DNA of 64,000 nt from Paramecium pentaurelia (GCA_905183005.1 CAJJDO010000149.1:124001-188000), one strand, 5' to 3'; numbered from the stretch's first letter, positions 48,896-60,894 are shown. Notes: generated by a model from the sequence alone, not told the origin. Made by a program: numbers and translations.

Positions 48896-50205
48896 ATGAC
48901 ATCCGTTCCTTTAGTATCAGTTTTTTCAGCCGATGACTCATCTAAGGTCACAGCTAAACACATCCCACTCCCAGCTGTGTTCTAAACACCAATTAGACCA
49001 GATATCGTCTCATTCGTTCATACTAACATTGCTAAGAACAGAAGACAAGGTATTTGACTTATCATAAACCTCTATTATAGCTCATGCTGTCAACCCATAA
49101 GCTGGTATGTAACACAGTGCTGAATCCTGGGGTACTGGTAGAGCCGTAGCTCGTATTCCAAGAGTATCTGGATCAGGAACACATAGATCTGGTCAAGCTG
49201 CCTTTGGTAACTAATGTAGAAAGGGAAGAATGAGTTTACCAATCAAAGTATGGAGAAGATGGCATAGAAGAGTCAACATCAAATAAAAGAGACATGCAGC
49301 TGCTACAGCTGTTGCCGCTACAGGAATTGTTCCATTAGTTTTGGCTAGAGGACATAGAATCAGTTAAGTCCCTTAAATTCCACTTGTTGTTGAAGACAAG
49401 ATTGAATCATATGAAAAGACTACTGATGCTCTCAATTTCTTGAAGAGATTCGGTGCTTTTGAAGATGTTTAAAAAGTTGTTTCCACTAAAGTTGTCAGAG
49501 CTGGAATCAGCAAATAAAGAGGAAAGAAATACAGAGTTAGAAAGGGACCATTGGTTGTCTACTTCAATGAGAATGCTAAATTATTGAAAGCTTTCAGAAG
49601 TAATCATATATATTAATAAATTAATTAGATGTTCCAGGAGTTGAAGTCGTCAATGTCACAAGATTAAATCTCCTCTAACTTGCCCCAGGAGGTTAATTGG
49701 GAAGATTCGTCATTTGGACTTAAAGCGCCTTTGCTCACCTCGATAAATTATTTGGAACATACAGATATACATCAATTATCAAGGATGGATATCAATTGTT
49801 GAGACCACTCATCACCAATCCAGATTTGGCTAGAATCATCAATTCTAACTAAGTCTAAGAAAAGGTCTAACCAGCCAAGACAACCAAAGTTCTTCATGAA
49901 GTTTAAAAGAAAAACCCATTGAAAAACTCCAAGGCTATGGACAGATTGAACCCATATGCTAAAAAACAAAGAGCTGCTGCCGTTGCTGCTATCAAAGCCA
50001 ATACCAAGGGAACAAAGAAAATTAAGAAGGTATTTATTAATTATTATATTTCCTTTAGAATAAGGCACTCAAGAAGGCTTCAAGAGCTGCTTACAACAAA
50101 GTTGCTGCTTCCTTAAACGATGCTACTAAAGCTGCTGTCTAAGAGGAATAAGATATCAAAGTTAAATATTTCTCAGTTCAAAAGGGAGCTGCTTAAACAG
50201 AATGA
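48896..50205 (+). CDS. RPL4: Ribosomal protein L4 (uL4)
   Basis: 406 residues, introns 49050-49080, 49600-49628 and 50030-50058. Conserved blocks include NIAKNRRQ, ESWGTGRAVARIPRV, FGNQCRKGRM, LPIKVWRRWHRRVN, AATAVAATG, and GYQLLRPLITNPDLARIINSNQVQ near the C-terminus, with a basic Lys/Ala tail. The codon choice shifts to GTC, CTC, AAG and GCC relative to neighbours, as expected of a highly expressed gene. Large-subunit structural protein. Confidence 0.97.
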
Positions 50206-50277
50206 TGAGCTTAATCATATTAATTGTATAATATAAACATACAATATTCCCCAATTATAATTAATTAATATTATTTT

Positions 50278-50609
50278 ATGGGTAAAAAAATAAGAACAAA
50301 ACTCAATTTCCAATAAGGACATTAATGAAATTTTTAAATCAATAAAAAAAACAAGGTAATTAGACAATGAATAAATCTGATTAAATCTAAAATGACTTAA
50401 AAAATAAGGAACAATAGAAAAAATCAGAAAATCTTAACAATAGTAAAACCATTAGAAAAATACAAAAAAATCTAAAAATTTTAACGAATAATAAAGCAAA
50501 AATACAGTATACATAGGAAGGTTATAAAGTATATAGTACTGAAGAATCGAAAATAGGGAAGGGAGGTAATAGTAATTTATGTCCTTTTGATTACGAATGT
50601 TGTTTTTGA
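50278..50609 (+). CDS. DUF1764-like small protein (gene structure unresolved)
   Basis: The C-terminus is well defined: EGYKVYSTEESKIGKGG then NSNLCPFDYECCF and TGA at 50607-50609, matching the LCPFDCxCCF end of the eukaryotic DUF1764 family. Upstream is Lys/Gln-rich. A start at ATG 50368 gives an intron-free 80-codon frame; a more upstream start near 50278 (MGKK) would fit the family N-terminus and a KDINEIFKSIKK segment at 50320-50355, but no clean intron joins them. Function of the family is unknown. Confidence 0.5.
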
Positions 50610-50849
50610 TATAATATTTATTGTAAATTAATTTGAATGTATATATTTTTTTCTAGAATTTTAATTATATGTTTTATTAAATAATTTGAGCAAAATAAAG
50701 GCTATGTTAAATTCATTTGCTTTTGGAAAAATTATAGAATTATTCTTATTGAAAGGCCATTCCATATATTAAAATAATAAAACTTAAACAGTAAACTAAC
50801 AGATTGCTTTGAAGAAAAAAACGAAATTTCTTGATTATCACTATTAAAA

Positions 50850-51914
50850 ATGAAGTTTGTAATCTGTTTAGCTTTGATCGCATTCACACAAGCAGTTATG
50901 ATTAAACATGCTTCAGATCCTCATGCTGCAGTATTTGCTTAACTTGAAAATCTTGAAGATCATCCTTTAGGAAAAAAGATTCTTGATACAATTGCAATCT
51001 AAATGAGAAATCAATCACCACTCTCTGATATTGCAAAGATGCTTCAAGATTTAAGAGAAAACTTGGTTCTTTAATAATAAGATGCTGAATTAGTACATGT
51101 TGCTTAAGAGGCTGATTGTGAAGCTGAAATTTATGGATACAATAGAAGAATTGATTTTGCTTCAAATGAAATCACTGAAGCTACTATGGATATTAATAAA
51201 TATACTTCTGAAATTGAACTTTTATAATAAGAAATAGATAATTAAGTAATTTAATTAAATATCCTCAATCAATAAGAAGAATAATTGAGAGAATAAAGAG
51301 CTGAAGATCATGCTGCTTATTAAGAAAGAGAAATTTAAACACCTAAAGTAGTTGAAGCTCTTGATGTTATTGCTGCAAAATTAAGTGCCATTTAACCTGA
51401 AGCTGATGCTGAAGTTGTACTTGCCGAATTAGAAAGAGTAGGTGGAGACAATCCTATTCTTGCTCTTGTTTAGTTGGCTTCAACATTTTCAGCAGAAAAA
51501 TTATAAAGTGTTTAAGCTAAAATTGGTGAATTGAGAGCTTCATTAGAATAAGCTTTAATTGATGACAGAGAAGAAGAGATTCAATCATAACTCAATTTTG
51601 AAGCATAAATCTATTCAATTTAAGAATAGAGAGAAGCTATTTAATCTGCTAAGGCTGAGGCTGAAACTAAGATTGTATAAGTTGAACATATGTTGGCTGC
51701 TGCTAAAAAGAGAAAGTATGATGCAGGAAGAGAATTAGAATCTGCTACTAATGGAAAGAAAATGAAAGAAGCTCAATGTGATAATTGGAGATCTTTATAT
51801 GCAAGAGATACCGAATAAAGAACTACTGAAATTAGTATAATTAGATAAGTTGAATCAATCCTTGCTACAAAATTAGAAGGAGCTTCCAACTACATCAAGG
51901 GAAGAATCAACTGA
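50850..51914 (+). CDS. Trichocyst matrix protein
   Basis: 354 residues, no intron. Residues 1-17 (MKFVICLALIAFTQAVM) are a signal peptide. The rest is a long alpha-helical coiled coil, rich in Ala, Glu and Gln, with motifs shared by the trichocyst matrix protein family: SPLSDIAKMLQDL, the ADCEAEI and AQCDNWRSLY cysteine positions, and IPxVVEALDxI-like TPKVVEALDVI. Precursors of this family are cleaved in secretory granules and assemble into the expansible crystal of the trichocyst. Ends KGRIN. One of many paralogues expected in the genome. Confidence 0.92.
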
Positions 51915-52356
51915 GTATAAATTTTAATTTTAAACTCTTTTTTAAATATTCATTTTATCTAACAAATATTATGCTTTCCTTCTATTTTTTTATATTAGTT
52001 TCATTATAAATATTTGTTTGAACATTTTTTTATTACTTAATTAATTGGAAGATGTTCTATTCTATATATAAATTACAATTTTTTTAACCGAATAAGTTGA
52101 TAATTTTAAATAGTAATGAAAAAATATTTAAATATTTTTTCATCTATTATGTTTCAGTTTATATAAGGATAGTGTTCTAATAAAAATAATATAATAAATT
52201 CAAAAGAAAATTATAAATAATTTTAAATTCTCAAATAAATTCATAAAACATTATAATTTATTAGCAATCATCAAATCTAAATTAGAAAAAAATTTATATG
52301 GTTTGGAAAAAAAGATTCCGAATAAATAATTAGTATATTAAAATTTCTCATTTCCC
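51915..52356. other. AT-rich intergenic region
   Basis: 442 bp between the trichocyst matrix gene and the next plus-strand gene; no coding signal found. Confidence 0.5.
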
Positions 52357-53357
52357 ATGGAACAACATGCTGAACAATTCCCAAATTAGTCCATTTAATC
52401 GACATTTGAAACGAATAAACCAAAAAGACCTTATCAAAAAATATCCCAAGAAACTCGATCTCTAATACTTCATGCTCTGACAGTTGAGAAACTGCCCTTA
52501 TGCAATGTAATTGAATTTTTTAATATTTATAGGTAGCTGAGATGTTTAAAACCAAGGCCTGCACTTGTAAGGCAATTTTACAGACGTATGAGTAAGAAGG
52601 TAGAAGAGAAAAGAAGACCAGCAGAAGAGAAAGAGTTGAAATTGACTCACACATTAAAATAATTGTAATAGACCCTTTGGGCCGACCGAACTAAGAATTC
52701 ATTAATATTAAACATTCAAAAGTTTATAAACTTATTAAATTATTTTAGATGTATACAGAAGAAAAAGATCTGAGTAGAAAGGAAGTAAAATAACTCAAAA
52801 GAAGATTGTAATAAGAAATCTTAACATAATTGGAAGAACTTTAAACTGGCTGTTATAATGTTTAATAGACAATTTCCTAAGAGAATAATCCTGATGAAAA
52901 AGCTCCTGAAAACATAGCTAGAGGGATTAATATGAGCTTATAATTAATTTAATAAAAGTTAAAATTGGATGGAGTTAGTTTAGGTAAGTAAGAAAAAAGA
53001 AAGTTAAAGGAATTAAAAAAAATTTAGTAATAAAATAAATTAGAAGATTTGATAAAAGTTGAAGAAGGAAAAAGTAATTAGAATTCAGTTTGTTAGTAAG
53101 AATTAAAATTTGAAATTCCTAAAACCAATACTGTGTTTGATTTGGGATAGAATTATAGTAAAATTAAACAATTTATTGAAAATGTTAATTAAAAATCCTA
53201 ACTAAACCCATAAATTATTGATAAATTAAACTACTTAACAAATGAAACTATTTTCTAAATGAGTCTGAAATAAAGATTATAAGATAAGGATTTTTAAGTA
53301 TCAATTTTAAAACATAATGTTTCTAGATACTTAAAATAATTTTTTTTAAGTAATTGA
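52357..53357 (+). CDS. HTH-domain protein, transposase-like DNA-binding N-terminus
   Basis: Introns 52507-52532 and 52722-52748 give 315 residues. Residues 24-80 read KRPYQKISQETRSLIL, NVAEMFKTKACTCKAILQTYEQEGR and then a KKTSRRER basic patch: a helix-turn-helix with the spacing of Tc1/mariner- and Pax-type recognition domains. The remainder is helical and Gln/Lys-rich (LSRKEVKQLKRRLQQ, LGKQEKRKLKELKKIQ) without a DDE catalytic core, so it is not a complete transposase. May be a domesticated HTH factor; function unknown. Confidence 0.55.
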
Positions 53358-53454
53358 TTATCATAAATTTACTTACTAAATATTATATATCCTACAATCC
53401 TATTTTTTAAACTCAAAATATAATACAATATTAATATATATATATATATATAAT

Positions 53455-54060
53455 ATGAAATATTATGCTAATTTTTCTTTCTTTTTTAATTAAGATGCTG
53501 TTTGGACCTTTAATAAATTTATCACTGAATTTCCAGAAGACTAAATCATTTTATTAGAATCAGATTTTTATAATGAATTAATAAATATGAATAGTGAGGA
53601 ATTTGATAAGCCTTAGATTGTATAAATAGATAAGAGTTTAATGGAGTAATAGTTTTAATTTGTAGAATTAAATAAACAAAAACGAAATTATTCTTAAGAA
53701 TATTTAAGATTGATAAATTTTACAATTTATACATAAGAAATAACTTTAGGATAATTGGCAAAACTATTGATTTCTAATAAATATGTTGATTAATTAGAAT
53801 TAAAAATATATTCTAAATATTGTAATCAATATATAATTGAATCAGGTAGAATATTTGGAGTGCCTTTAGTATTTTATGATAAATAAGATTTGGAGCATAA
53901 ACATTCATTATATTTAGTTGATTATTGTATTGATTGTTAATGGTTTTAATTGTATAGAAAAATAAGATTATCTTCAGAAGTAAATAAATAATTTTTATTG
54001 ATATTGTTTTCTAAAGATGGAGAAATTGTTAATACAAAAAAAATTTAGAATTATAAATGA
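53455..54060 (+). CDS. Unknown protein, possible tRNA-splicing-endonuclease-subunit-like C-terminus
   Basis: 201 residues, no intron required (ATG 53455, TGA 54058-54060). The C-terminal third, FYDKQDLEHKHSLYLVDY, LYRKIRLSSEVNKQFLL and LFSKDGEIV, follows the pattern of small tRNA-endonuclease subunits (Sen15-type: His-rich start, VNK with a basic helix, DGxxV end). This is a pattern match by eye and could be wrong. The N-terminal part is acidic and helical with no motif. Converges with the kinase gene at 54132. Confidence 0.35.
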
Positions 54061-54131
54061 ATGATAATTGTTATTAATTTTTATTTATTGAAACATTAAA
54101 TAATTTAAGCAAAAAAATCTAGAATAACTGA

Positions 54132-55537
54132 TCAATATTTAGAATTTGTATTAGGCATTTTTGCAGGTTTGAAACTTTGTAAATGGCTAAAATCATATAT
54201 CGAATTATTATTATCCTTCTTTTATTATTCTTATAATTGACTTGATTATAAATTCCTTGGTTGTCTATTTTAAGGAATAGATGGAACATATTCACCATAT
54301 TCTAAACTTTTAGAAGACTAAGTAGATTATTTGGAAGGAAGTGGTTTATTTTCAGTTGTAATAAAATCCAAAATATCATCCAGATCATTACTATCATCTT
54401 CTAATGGTTATTATTATGCAAATTATTTTTGTTTGAATTGATTCTAAGGTTCTTCTTTTTGACTATATGATTTAGATTTTTTCTCCATCTCTGGAAATTT
54501 TAATTCATCTTTAGATTTGATTTATTCTTCAAAAATGATAGGAGGTGCAATCTTCTCAATATTATAGAAAAATGGATGAGTTAACATTTGAGTAGCTGTG
54601 ATTCTTTTATTAGGATCCCATCTAATCATTTATGTTAATAAATTTAAGGCCTCTGTACTAGCATTAGGTATCAATTGTTATAATTAAAGAGGTTAAAATT
54701 ACGCCAATGCCAATCCCATTTGAGAGACTAATCTACTTCCTTCAGGCCATTCTAATTAAGTGAAAGTACTAAAATAATTAAGATATTTTATCAAATTACC
54801 CAAGAGTGGAAAGAATCTTATTAAATTATTCTAATTCAGAATTACCTTGAAATAGAGGTCTATTTAAAAATAATTCAGCCATAATACAACCGAGAGCAAA
54901 TATATCAACTGGACTATTGTAATTGGCTTATTTTAATAATATTTCTGGTGCCTTGAATTGAATTAATAAAGAGAATATACCCTATACCATCTAGTAGCAA
55001 TATAATCAGTATATGGTGGTCTTGATCTAATCTCTCTTGCACATCCAAGATCAATAATCTTAACAACACCATTGTTAGACACTAATAGATTTTCTGGCTT
55101 CAAATCTCGATGAAAATAACCATGTTTATGCATGTAACTTAGTCCATTGGCAACTTGGTAAATAAGTGATTTGATTTGGTCTTCTGGAATTGTTTTACCC
55201 TAAGCTCCATCTTATATTTGGTTACCATTTCTTTTTGCTGTATGTACATTTGATAAATGCTTTTGTCTACAAATTCAAAGACCAGACATAGAGTGTCGTT
55301 GTCCAAAAATACTAATTTGATTCAATTCATACATTCTTTAAGTTTGACAATATTTGGATGATTTTAAAGTTTCATTAAAGCCTTAACTTCTCTTAAGTTA
55401 GTACATTCTTCAAAATTATGATACTTTTGTTTCATCTTTTTTATGGCTACCAAATCATGACTTTGCATATTTTCAGCCTTAATCACAACTCCAAATGTTC
55501 CATCCCCGGTCTTTTTTAATTCTCTAAACTTTTTCAT
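54132..55537 (-). CDS. RCK/MAK/MOK-type CMGC protein kinase
   Basis: 439 residues; introns 54769-54799, 54952-54980 (AAG acceptor) and 55200-55225. The N-terminus begins directly with the kinase domain: TGDGTFGVV glycine loop, LVAIKKMKQK Lys, then GYFHRDLKPENLLV, VKIIDLGCAREI (DLG instead of DFG), and PYTDYIATRWYRAPE. The TDY activation motif and lack of an N-lobe extension place it with RCK kinases (MAK, ICK, MOK), which control ciliary length in other organisms. The tail of about 130 residues is Ser/Gln/Pro-rich. Asp-Leu-Gly is common in this family and does not imply inactivity. Confidence 0.88.
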
Positions 55538-55832
55538 ATTAAGTAATAATATAATTATATAAATATATATATATAATACATAAATAATATAATTTCATTG
55601 AACTAATTAATTAATAGTAGTACTCATCTTCCAAATCTAATCAAATATTTATACATCAAGATGATTCTGGATCCAACATTATTCTAGAATTATGAGTATA
55701 AATCACATAAAATATAATATATATATCTCTCAATCATAGGAGAACTATTTATATTAAAGAGATCGTTTTTGCTATATCCGTTTTAAATAGTTAACTAACA
55801 TAGAGTCTAAATTAGTTAAAAAATTAAAAATA
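55538..55832. other. AT-rich divergent intergenic region
   Basis: 295 bp between the starts of the RCK kinase (minus) and a small plus-strand gene. Includes ATATATAT stretches. No coding signal; expected to carry both promoters. Confidence 0.5.
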
Positions 55833-56057
55833 ATGAGTGAAGAGAAAAGTCTAGCATCTGCATCCAAATCAATCACAAAGAAACCCTGCTCTTGGAAATA
55901 AATGTTCCGAAAGAAGAATTAAGAAGAGCAGAAGAAGAGGGAAGAATTAAGAAAGTTAGGAGAAGAAATAGCAAAAACTGAAGAGTTCCTCCAAAATGCT
56001 TGGGCTCTAGTTGCTAAAGTCATAAATAACAAATCTCTTCTAAACTAATTGAAGTGA
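55833..56057 (+). CDS. Small basic/acidic helical protein, unknown
   Basis: 74 residues, no intron, TGA at 56055-56057. The sequence runs MSEEKSLASASKSITKK, then KQMFRKKNQEEQKKREELRKLGEEIAK (a single long charged helix) and ends with WALVAKVINNKSLLNQLK. The composition suggests a soluble helical adaptor or a short coiled coil. No family is recognised. Confidence 0.5.
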
Positions 56058-56382
56058 TGATTTAACATCTCATGTTATTTTGTTAAAATATCTTTACTTC
56101 TAACTTATTTTTATAAAATGTTTCTTAAACTTGTCTTTATTTGGCGTTACATCTTCATTTTCCTCTGAAGGATGTTATGTAATTGTATTAATTTTTATTT
56201 GTTTTTTTTTTAATGCTTTTTAAAACTCCTTCAGCCTTCTAAACATTCAAATAATATGAGAATCAAATAATTTCTTCTCATTTTTATTCAAATTCTTAAA
56301 GCAAATATCAATAATATATCTAAGTTTTATTTTATAATAATCGGTTGCTTAATTGGAATTTGAATAATTTTAATAAATAGTT
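56058..56382. other. Intergenic region with an opposite-strand open frame of doubtful value
   Basis: 325 bp. A minus-strand frame here looks coding (MFRRLKEFQKALKKKQ.., from 56252 to the TGA at about 56085), but its upstream extension into the next gene has an in-frame TGA and no ATG. Left as unannotated. Confidence 0.4.
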
Positions 56383-57047
56383 ATGAAAGCTTACAGATCG
56401 CCTTGTTAATCTTTCCATACTGTTAGAACTTCATAATGTAATTTTGCTACTCCAGAGAGATTAGTAAAAGTATAAACAAACTCAGGAGTTAAATGTAGTC
56501 CCTTTTAAAAAAATGAAAATTAATTCAAAAATTACCAATCTAACACTGTAGCAAAGAAAAAAGATAGTACAAACCTATATGATTATATAAGTGAACTAGA
56601 ATAAAGTAGATATGTTATATTAGCTAAATAGAAATCAATAAATTAGAGCAAAGTTAATGTAGGAATGTAAATAATAATTATCCTGAAATTTTATAACTAG
56701 AGAAAAGAATGTTAATATTGCTAAATGAAAATTGTGAATTGAAGAGTGAAGCCCTTATGAATTAGAAATTGGTTTATGAAAATGAACAACTTAAATAATT
56801 GGTTTAAGAATAATAAATGAAAATACTTGAATTTGGAGAGCAATATAACTTGCTTTTTGATTCTCATTAAAAGGTTTGTGAGGAATATAGAATTTTAGAA
56901 TCTAAAATTTAAACTTATGAACTCACAATGTCTATACGAAAACATTCAAGTTTTAGTGAATATTTTAAGACTTCTGAATGAGATTATAATTCATTTTTAA
57001 AAAATCTTATTAGTGAATAAATTCATATTCAGATTGAACATTCATGA
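56383..57047 (+). CDS. Coiled-coil protein, unknown
   Basis: Start MKAYRSPCQSFHTVRTS, an N-terminal polar part, then coiled coil (MLILLNENCELKSEAL, YENEQLKQLVQEQQ, YRILESKIQ). A 34-nt intron at 56667-56700 is needed; a further 19- or 25-nt intron near 56568-56600 joins the two frames. A TGA at 56979-56981 follows KTSE; alternatively a GAG-ending 27-nt intron would skip it and give a longer C-terminus NYNSFLKNLISEQIHIQ ending at 57047. Annotated to the outer limit; the shorter form has 179 residues with the 25-nt intron. No domain recognised. Confidence 0.5.
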
Positions 57048-57091
57048 TCTTATAATTAATAAGTCAAATTTTGACAATATAATTTTATTTA

Positions 57092-58393
57092 ATGAATAAA
57101 TATAGCAGTAATAGTAATAATATATATTAAAATTTGATAGATCCAACTGGAGAATGGAGCAGATTAATTTAGTAGTAAAATTCTCAATCAGATCAGCAAT
57201 AACAAGTACTAAAATATGAAAATTATCAACGTAAATTACAATACAGGTAAAATAATATAGAATGTATTTAAAGATAGGAATTACAAACTGCAATGTAAGA
57301 AAGAAATAAAAAGAATTCAGATAGTTTGGATAATTTTTAATATGCTGATTAAATACAATAAAGTTTATAAAGGCAAGATTTTGAATAAATTCAGAAATTG
57401 AATTAATTGAAATAAAAGGAAGCAGAATTTGCAAAATATAGTTTGGAATAATAAGAAATAAAGAAAATATTATAGAAACAATATAATTAAAATGAGAAAT
57501 AATAGATTAACGAATAAATGATTAAAAATTAATAAAATTTTAAGGAAGAACTTATAGAGAAATAATATAAAAAAAATTAAATTATTTATGAGTTAAATTA
57601 ATCATATAAAGATATGGAAGATAAGAAAAGAATTGAATAAAATAAAATTAAGTTATTTGAGAAACAGAGTATGTAAGAAGAAGTTAATAAATTACAATAA
57701 GATGAAGAGTAAAGACGAAATGTATTATCTATTTTTTATACTAGTTTTTGAATAAGTTAAAACATAATTATCATCAAAATGAAGGATTATTAGAGAAATA
57801 TAATTAAATTTACTAATAAAAAGAAAGAGAGAAATACGAAATAGACAATAAAATAATAAAGGAAGCTGCTGAATAAAAGAGACAATAGGATGAATAAAGA
57901 TTAATTATAGAGAGAGCTATAAGATAAAAAAAGAATAAAGAAACCTATAATTCTATTATGTAATAAATTGAGTACAAACGAGAATGGAAAGAAAGAGAAT
58001 AGCAATAGAAATCATAAGAATTAGAGTATTTTGGAGTTGTAAATGAACATTATAAGAGAAAAGATTAGGATGATTTGTAAAGGAAGTTAGAGAAGTAAAA
58101 ATAGTATCGATAAGATTTGATAATGTAGATTGAAGAATAATAAACAAAGAAAAAAAGAGATTAATCTATGAGTACTGTGGAAATGAAAATTAATTAAAAT
58201 TATTACAATAATGAAGCATTAAATGTTGGAATAGTTCCTGGAATATTTGTTGATCACAATAGACTTAAATAACAGTAAATCACGATTATAACTTAGAAAA
58301 TATCTTGATAGTAATCAAACTAAAAGATAAAATAGTTAATTTTAAAGATAGAGAAATTTAAGTGCTTATTTTCCTTCAAATTAGATATATTGA
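57092..58393 (+). CDS. Coiled-coil protein, TPH-like (trichohyalin-plectin homology) candidate
   Basis: 418 residues; introns 57722-57744 and 58275-58296. MNKYSSNSNNIYQNLIDPTGEWSR, then a nearly continuous Gln/Glu/Lys-rich helix of over 300 residues (ELQTAMQERNKK, QKEAEFAKYSLEQQEIKK, RLIIERAIRQKKNKE, EYKREWKEREQQQK). The E/R/K/Q helix pattern is that of TPH-domain ciliary/basal-body proteins. C-terminus is YFPSNQIY. No membrane segment; a cytoskeletal role is inferred. Confidence 0.6.
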
Positions 58394-58616
58394 AATTAAT
58401 TTATACAAAATTTATAAAGCTTTTTATACATATTATTACTAAATATTTAAATATAATTTTTATTTGTTATTATAAATGAATTAGGTTTAAAAAATAATAA
58501 AATTTAATTATTATTTAAAATAATATATATACTGTTTATTTCTGGGAGAAATACTCTCAAAACATGAATTTCAGAATAATTATAATTTTCATAATAAAAT
58601 ACCTAAAAGTAAAAAG

Positions 58617-59252
58617 ATGTCAGAAACATATTTCGAGTTTGACTATTTATTAAGAATAATATTGGTGGGTGATACTGGAATTGGAAAAAGTTCACTCCTA
58701 TTGAGATATACAGATTAAGAATTTTAATAAAATTTACTTCCAACTATTGGTATAGACTTCAAAACAAAAATAATTGAACAATAAGGGAAAAATGTTAAAT
58801 TATAATTCTGGGACACTGCAGGATAAGAGAGATTTAGAACGATAAGCAGAAATTATTATAGAGGAGCTCATGCTATTTTTTTTGTCTATGATATTACTGA
58901 TAGAGAATCATTTAAGAGAATAGAATATTGGATTAATGAAGTAGAACAGAATTCATCACCTGATACAATTAAAGTTCTAATAGGAAATAAAAGTGATTTA
59001 AATTATAAAAGAGAAGTTGATTTTGATGAAGGAAAAGAATTAGCTTCATCATAAGGACTTGAGTTCTTTGAATCATCCGCTTTAGAGAACCGAAACATAG
59101 AAAGTGCAGTTAATTATGTAGTTAAACTGTGGCTTAAAAAGAAAGAATTAGAAGAAAAATAATAAAAGGAAAATCGTAATGCAAATCCTGTCTTATCTAA
59201 TTCAATTGTATCAATAAAAAAGAAAAGTCTATTTTAACTTTGTTAATGTTGA
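58617..59252 (+). CDS. Rab-family small GTPase
   Basis: 211 residues, no intron. P-loop GDTGIGKS, switch I LLPTIGIDFKTK, WDTAGQERF, GNKSDL and a degenerate SSAL at the G5 loop (Ser-Ala-Leu in place of SAK). The tail ends LCQC, encoded TGT TAA TGT, so the CxC prenylation signal exists only with TAA read as Gln. The switch region is Rab8/Rab13-like, suggesting exocytic traffic. Second Rab in the window; the first one is intron-rich, this one has none. Confidence 0.9.
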
Positions 59253-59618
59253 TTATTTGATTACTTATTTATGTTTATATAATATATTGTTAGTTTAAAA
59301 TTACTTTTATTAAATGATATATCTATTAATAATAAATACAAATATTCTATTCATTTAAATTATTAAATTCAATTTTTTAATTTCAATATTGATATAACAA
59401 TTTTCATAAATGAAATTGATATCATATTAATACAAAAATTATCAAATCTAATTTAAGAGACAATATATTTATTATTCAATTTTAGCTTATTATATTACAG
59501 TATATATCAAAATCATATTTTATATTCTTATTTAATTCCAATAATATATCAAGTTTATTTAACAAATTTTTTGATTAATTGTTCATTATAATTAATCTTA
59601 ATAAAAATTTTAATCATT
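59253..59618. other. AT-rich intergenic region
   Basis: 366 bp between two plus-strand genes; no coding signal. Confidence 0.5.
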
Positions 59619-59894
59619 ATGAATGCTTTTGGACTATAAAACAATAGGTTCCATAAAAAAGCTTCTTAAAAGCTAAAAAACAAAAGGGACTAACCAAATT
59701 CTATTAACGAAAAGTTATAAATTGAAAATCTTGTTTATTAAAAAAACTCTGAATCTTAAGCAGATCTCGATACATCCTATTCAAATTTAAGAAACGATTA
59801 AGAAAATTCTAACAGCATTTCTATTCCAAAATCTATAAATATGGATCTAATTATTAGGTTAAATGAGAAATATTAGAGAAAGTCTTTTTAATGA
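59619..59894 (+). CDS. Small unknown protein
   Basis: 91 residues, ATG 59619 to TGA 59892-59894, no intron. Polar and basic: MNAFGLQNNRFHKKASQKLKNKRD..., with Ser/Asn-rich middle (DTSYSNLRNDQENSNS) and SINMDLIIRLNEKYQ near the end. Coding-like use of TAA Gln codons supports it, but no homologue is recognised. Confidence 0.4.
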
Positions 59895-60306
59895 TTCTTT
59901 AATGTATATCTATTTGCTATAATAACATAATTATGATGAAATCTTAGAAATTTTTAAAGATTTCTAAATTTTATGAAAATGATTATTTAGAAATAAAATA
60001 TTGACATTACAAATTGTACATATAATGTATTATATATTGATAAGTAATTCATTTTCTCTAATATTCTTTTCAAAAATTAAACTTCACTTTATAGTTTAAA
60101 AAGTCAACAGAAATTCTTGGACGGACATTTTAATAAAATCATTTCTTTATTCAAAGTTTAAAAATATAAAATATTCCTTAAATGTCTAATAACTTGTTTA
60201 ATTAAGACAGCATTTGAATATATATGATATTTGTGTAATTTATGCTACTTCAGATTTTATTTCAATCCAAATAACCATAATTTTTTTAATAATTGTTATA
60301 AAGTAT
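59895..60306. other. AT-rich intergenic region
   Basis: 412 bp, no coding signal recognised on either strand. Confidence 0.5.
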
Positions 60307-60555
60307 ATGAGTTCTTTCAATATCCTAAACAACAAATTTATGCAATAGGCTATTGAGAGAAAATCATTAAGATCAATTCAACTAAGTTAAAAAAATCTTG
60401 ATGGATCTATTAAATCAACTTGTTATGAGATTTGGGATAAGAATGATGGTTTAGATTCACCAATGACACCTAAAATCATACTACCTAGTTTTTATTAGCC
60501 AAAATTCATAAACTCAGTAAGAAATCAAACCATAAGACCTTCAGAAACAAATTGA
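60307..60555 (+). CDS. Small unknown protein
   Basis: 82 residues, no intron: MSSFNILNNKFMQQAIERKS, a Ser/Lys-rich middle, CYEIWDKNDGLDSPMTPK, then SFYQPKFINS ending RPSETN. Base composition is visibly less AT-rich than flanking DNA, which favours a real gene. No domain recognised. Confidence 0.45.
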
Positions 60556-60894
60556 ATTGACCTTTTTTATATGAAAAAATAATAAATACTTATTATATAT
60601 TTTTCCTTATCTCCTTTACTTAATTAGATAAAGTTTTAACTAATTGAATACAAATATAATAAAGAAACCTAAACATTATATAATTGTATTAAAAAAAACA
60701 AAATTCAAAAAATGAATTACAAACAATTGAATAAAAGAATTATCAATTCTATCTTTTCCAATAATTATATTTTAACTAATACTTATGAAAATTTTAGTTT
60801 TATAAAGTGTATATATATGTAAAAGATCAATTTAAAGTTAATAATCTGTCAAAATTAATTCGTAATATTAAAATAATTATAGAAATTAATAATA

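Noticed and set aside
56085..56520. Minus-strand frame with coding-like text (LHLTPEFVYTFTNLSGV .. MFRRLKEFQ)
   Set aside because: No ATG, an in-frame TGA and overlap with a plus-strand gene that has a start and continues into a coiled coil.
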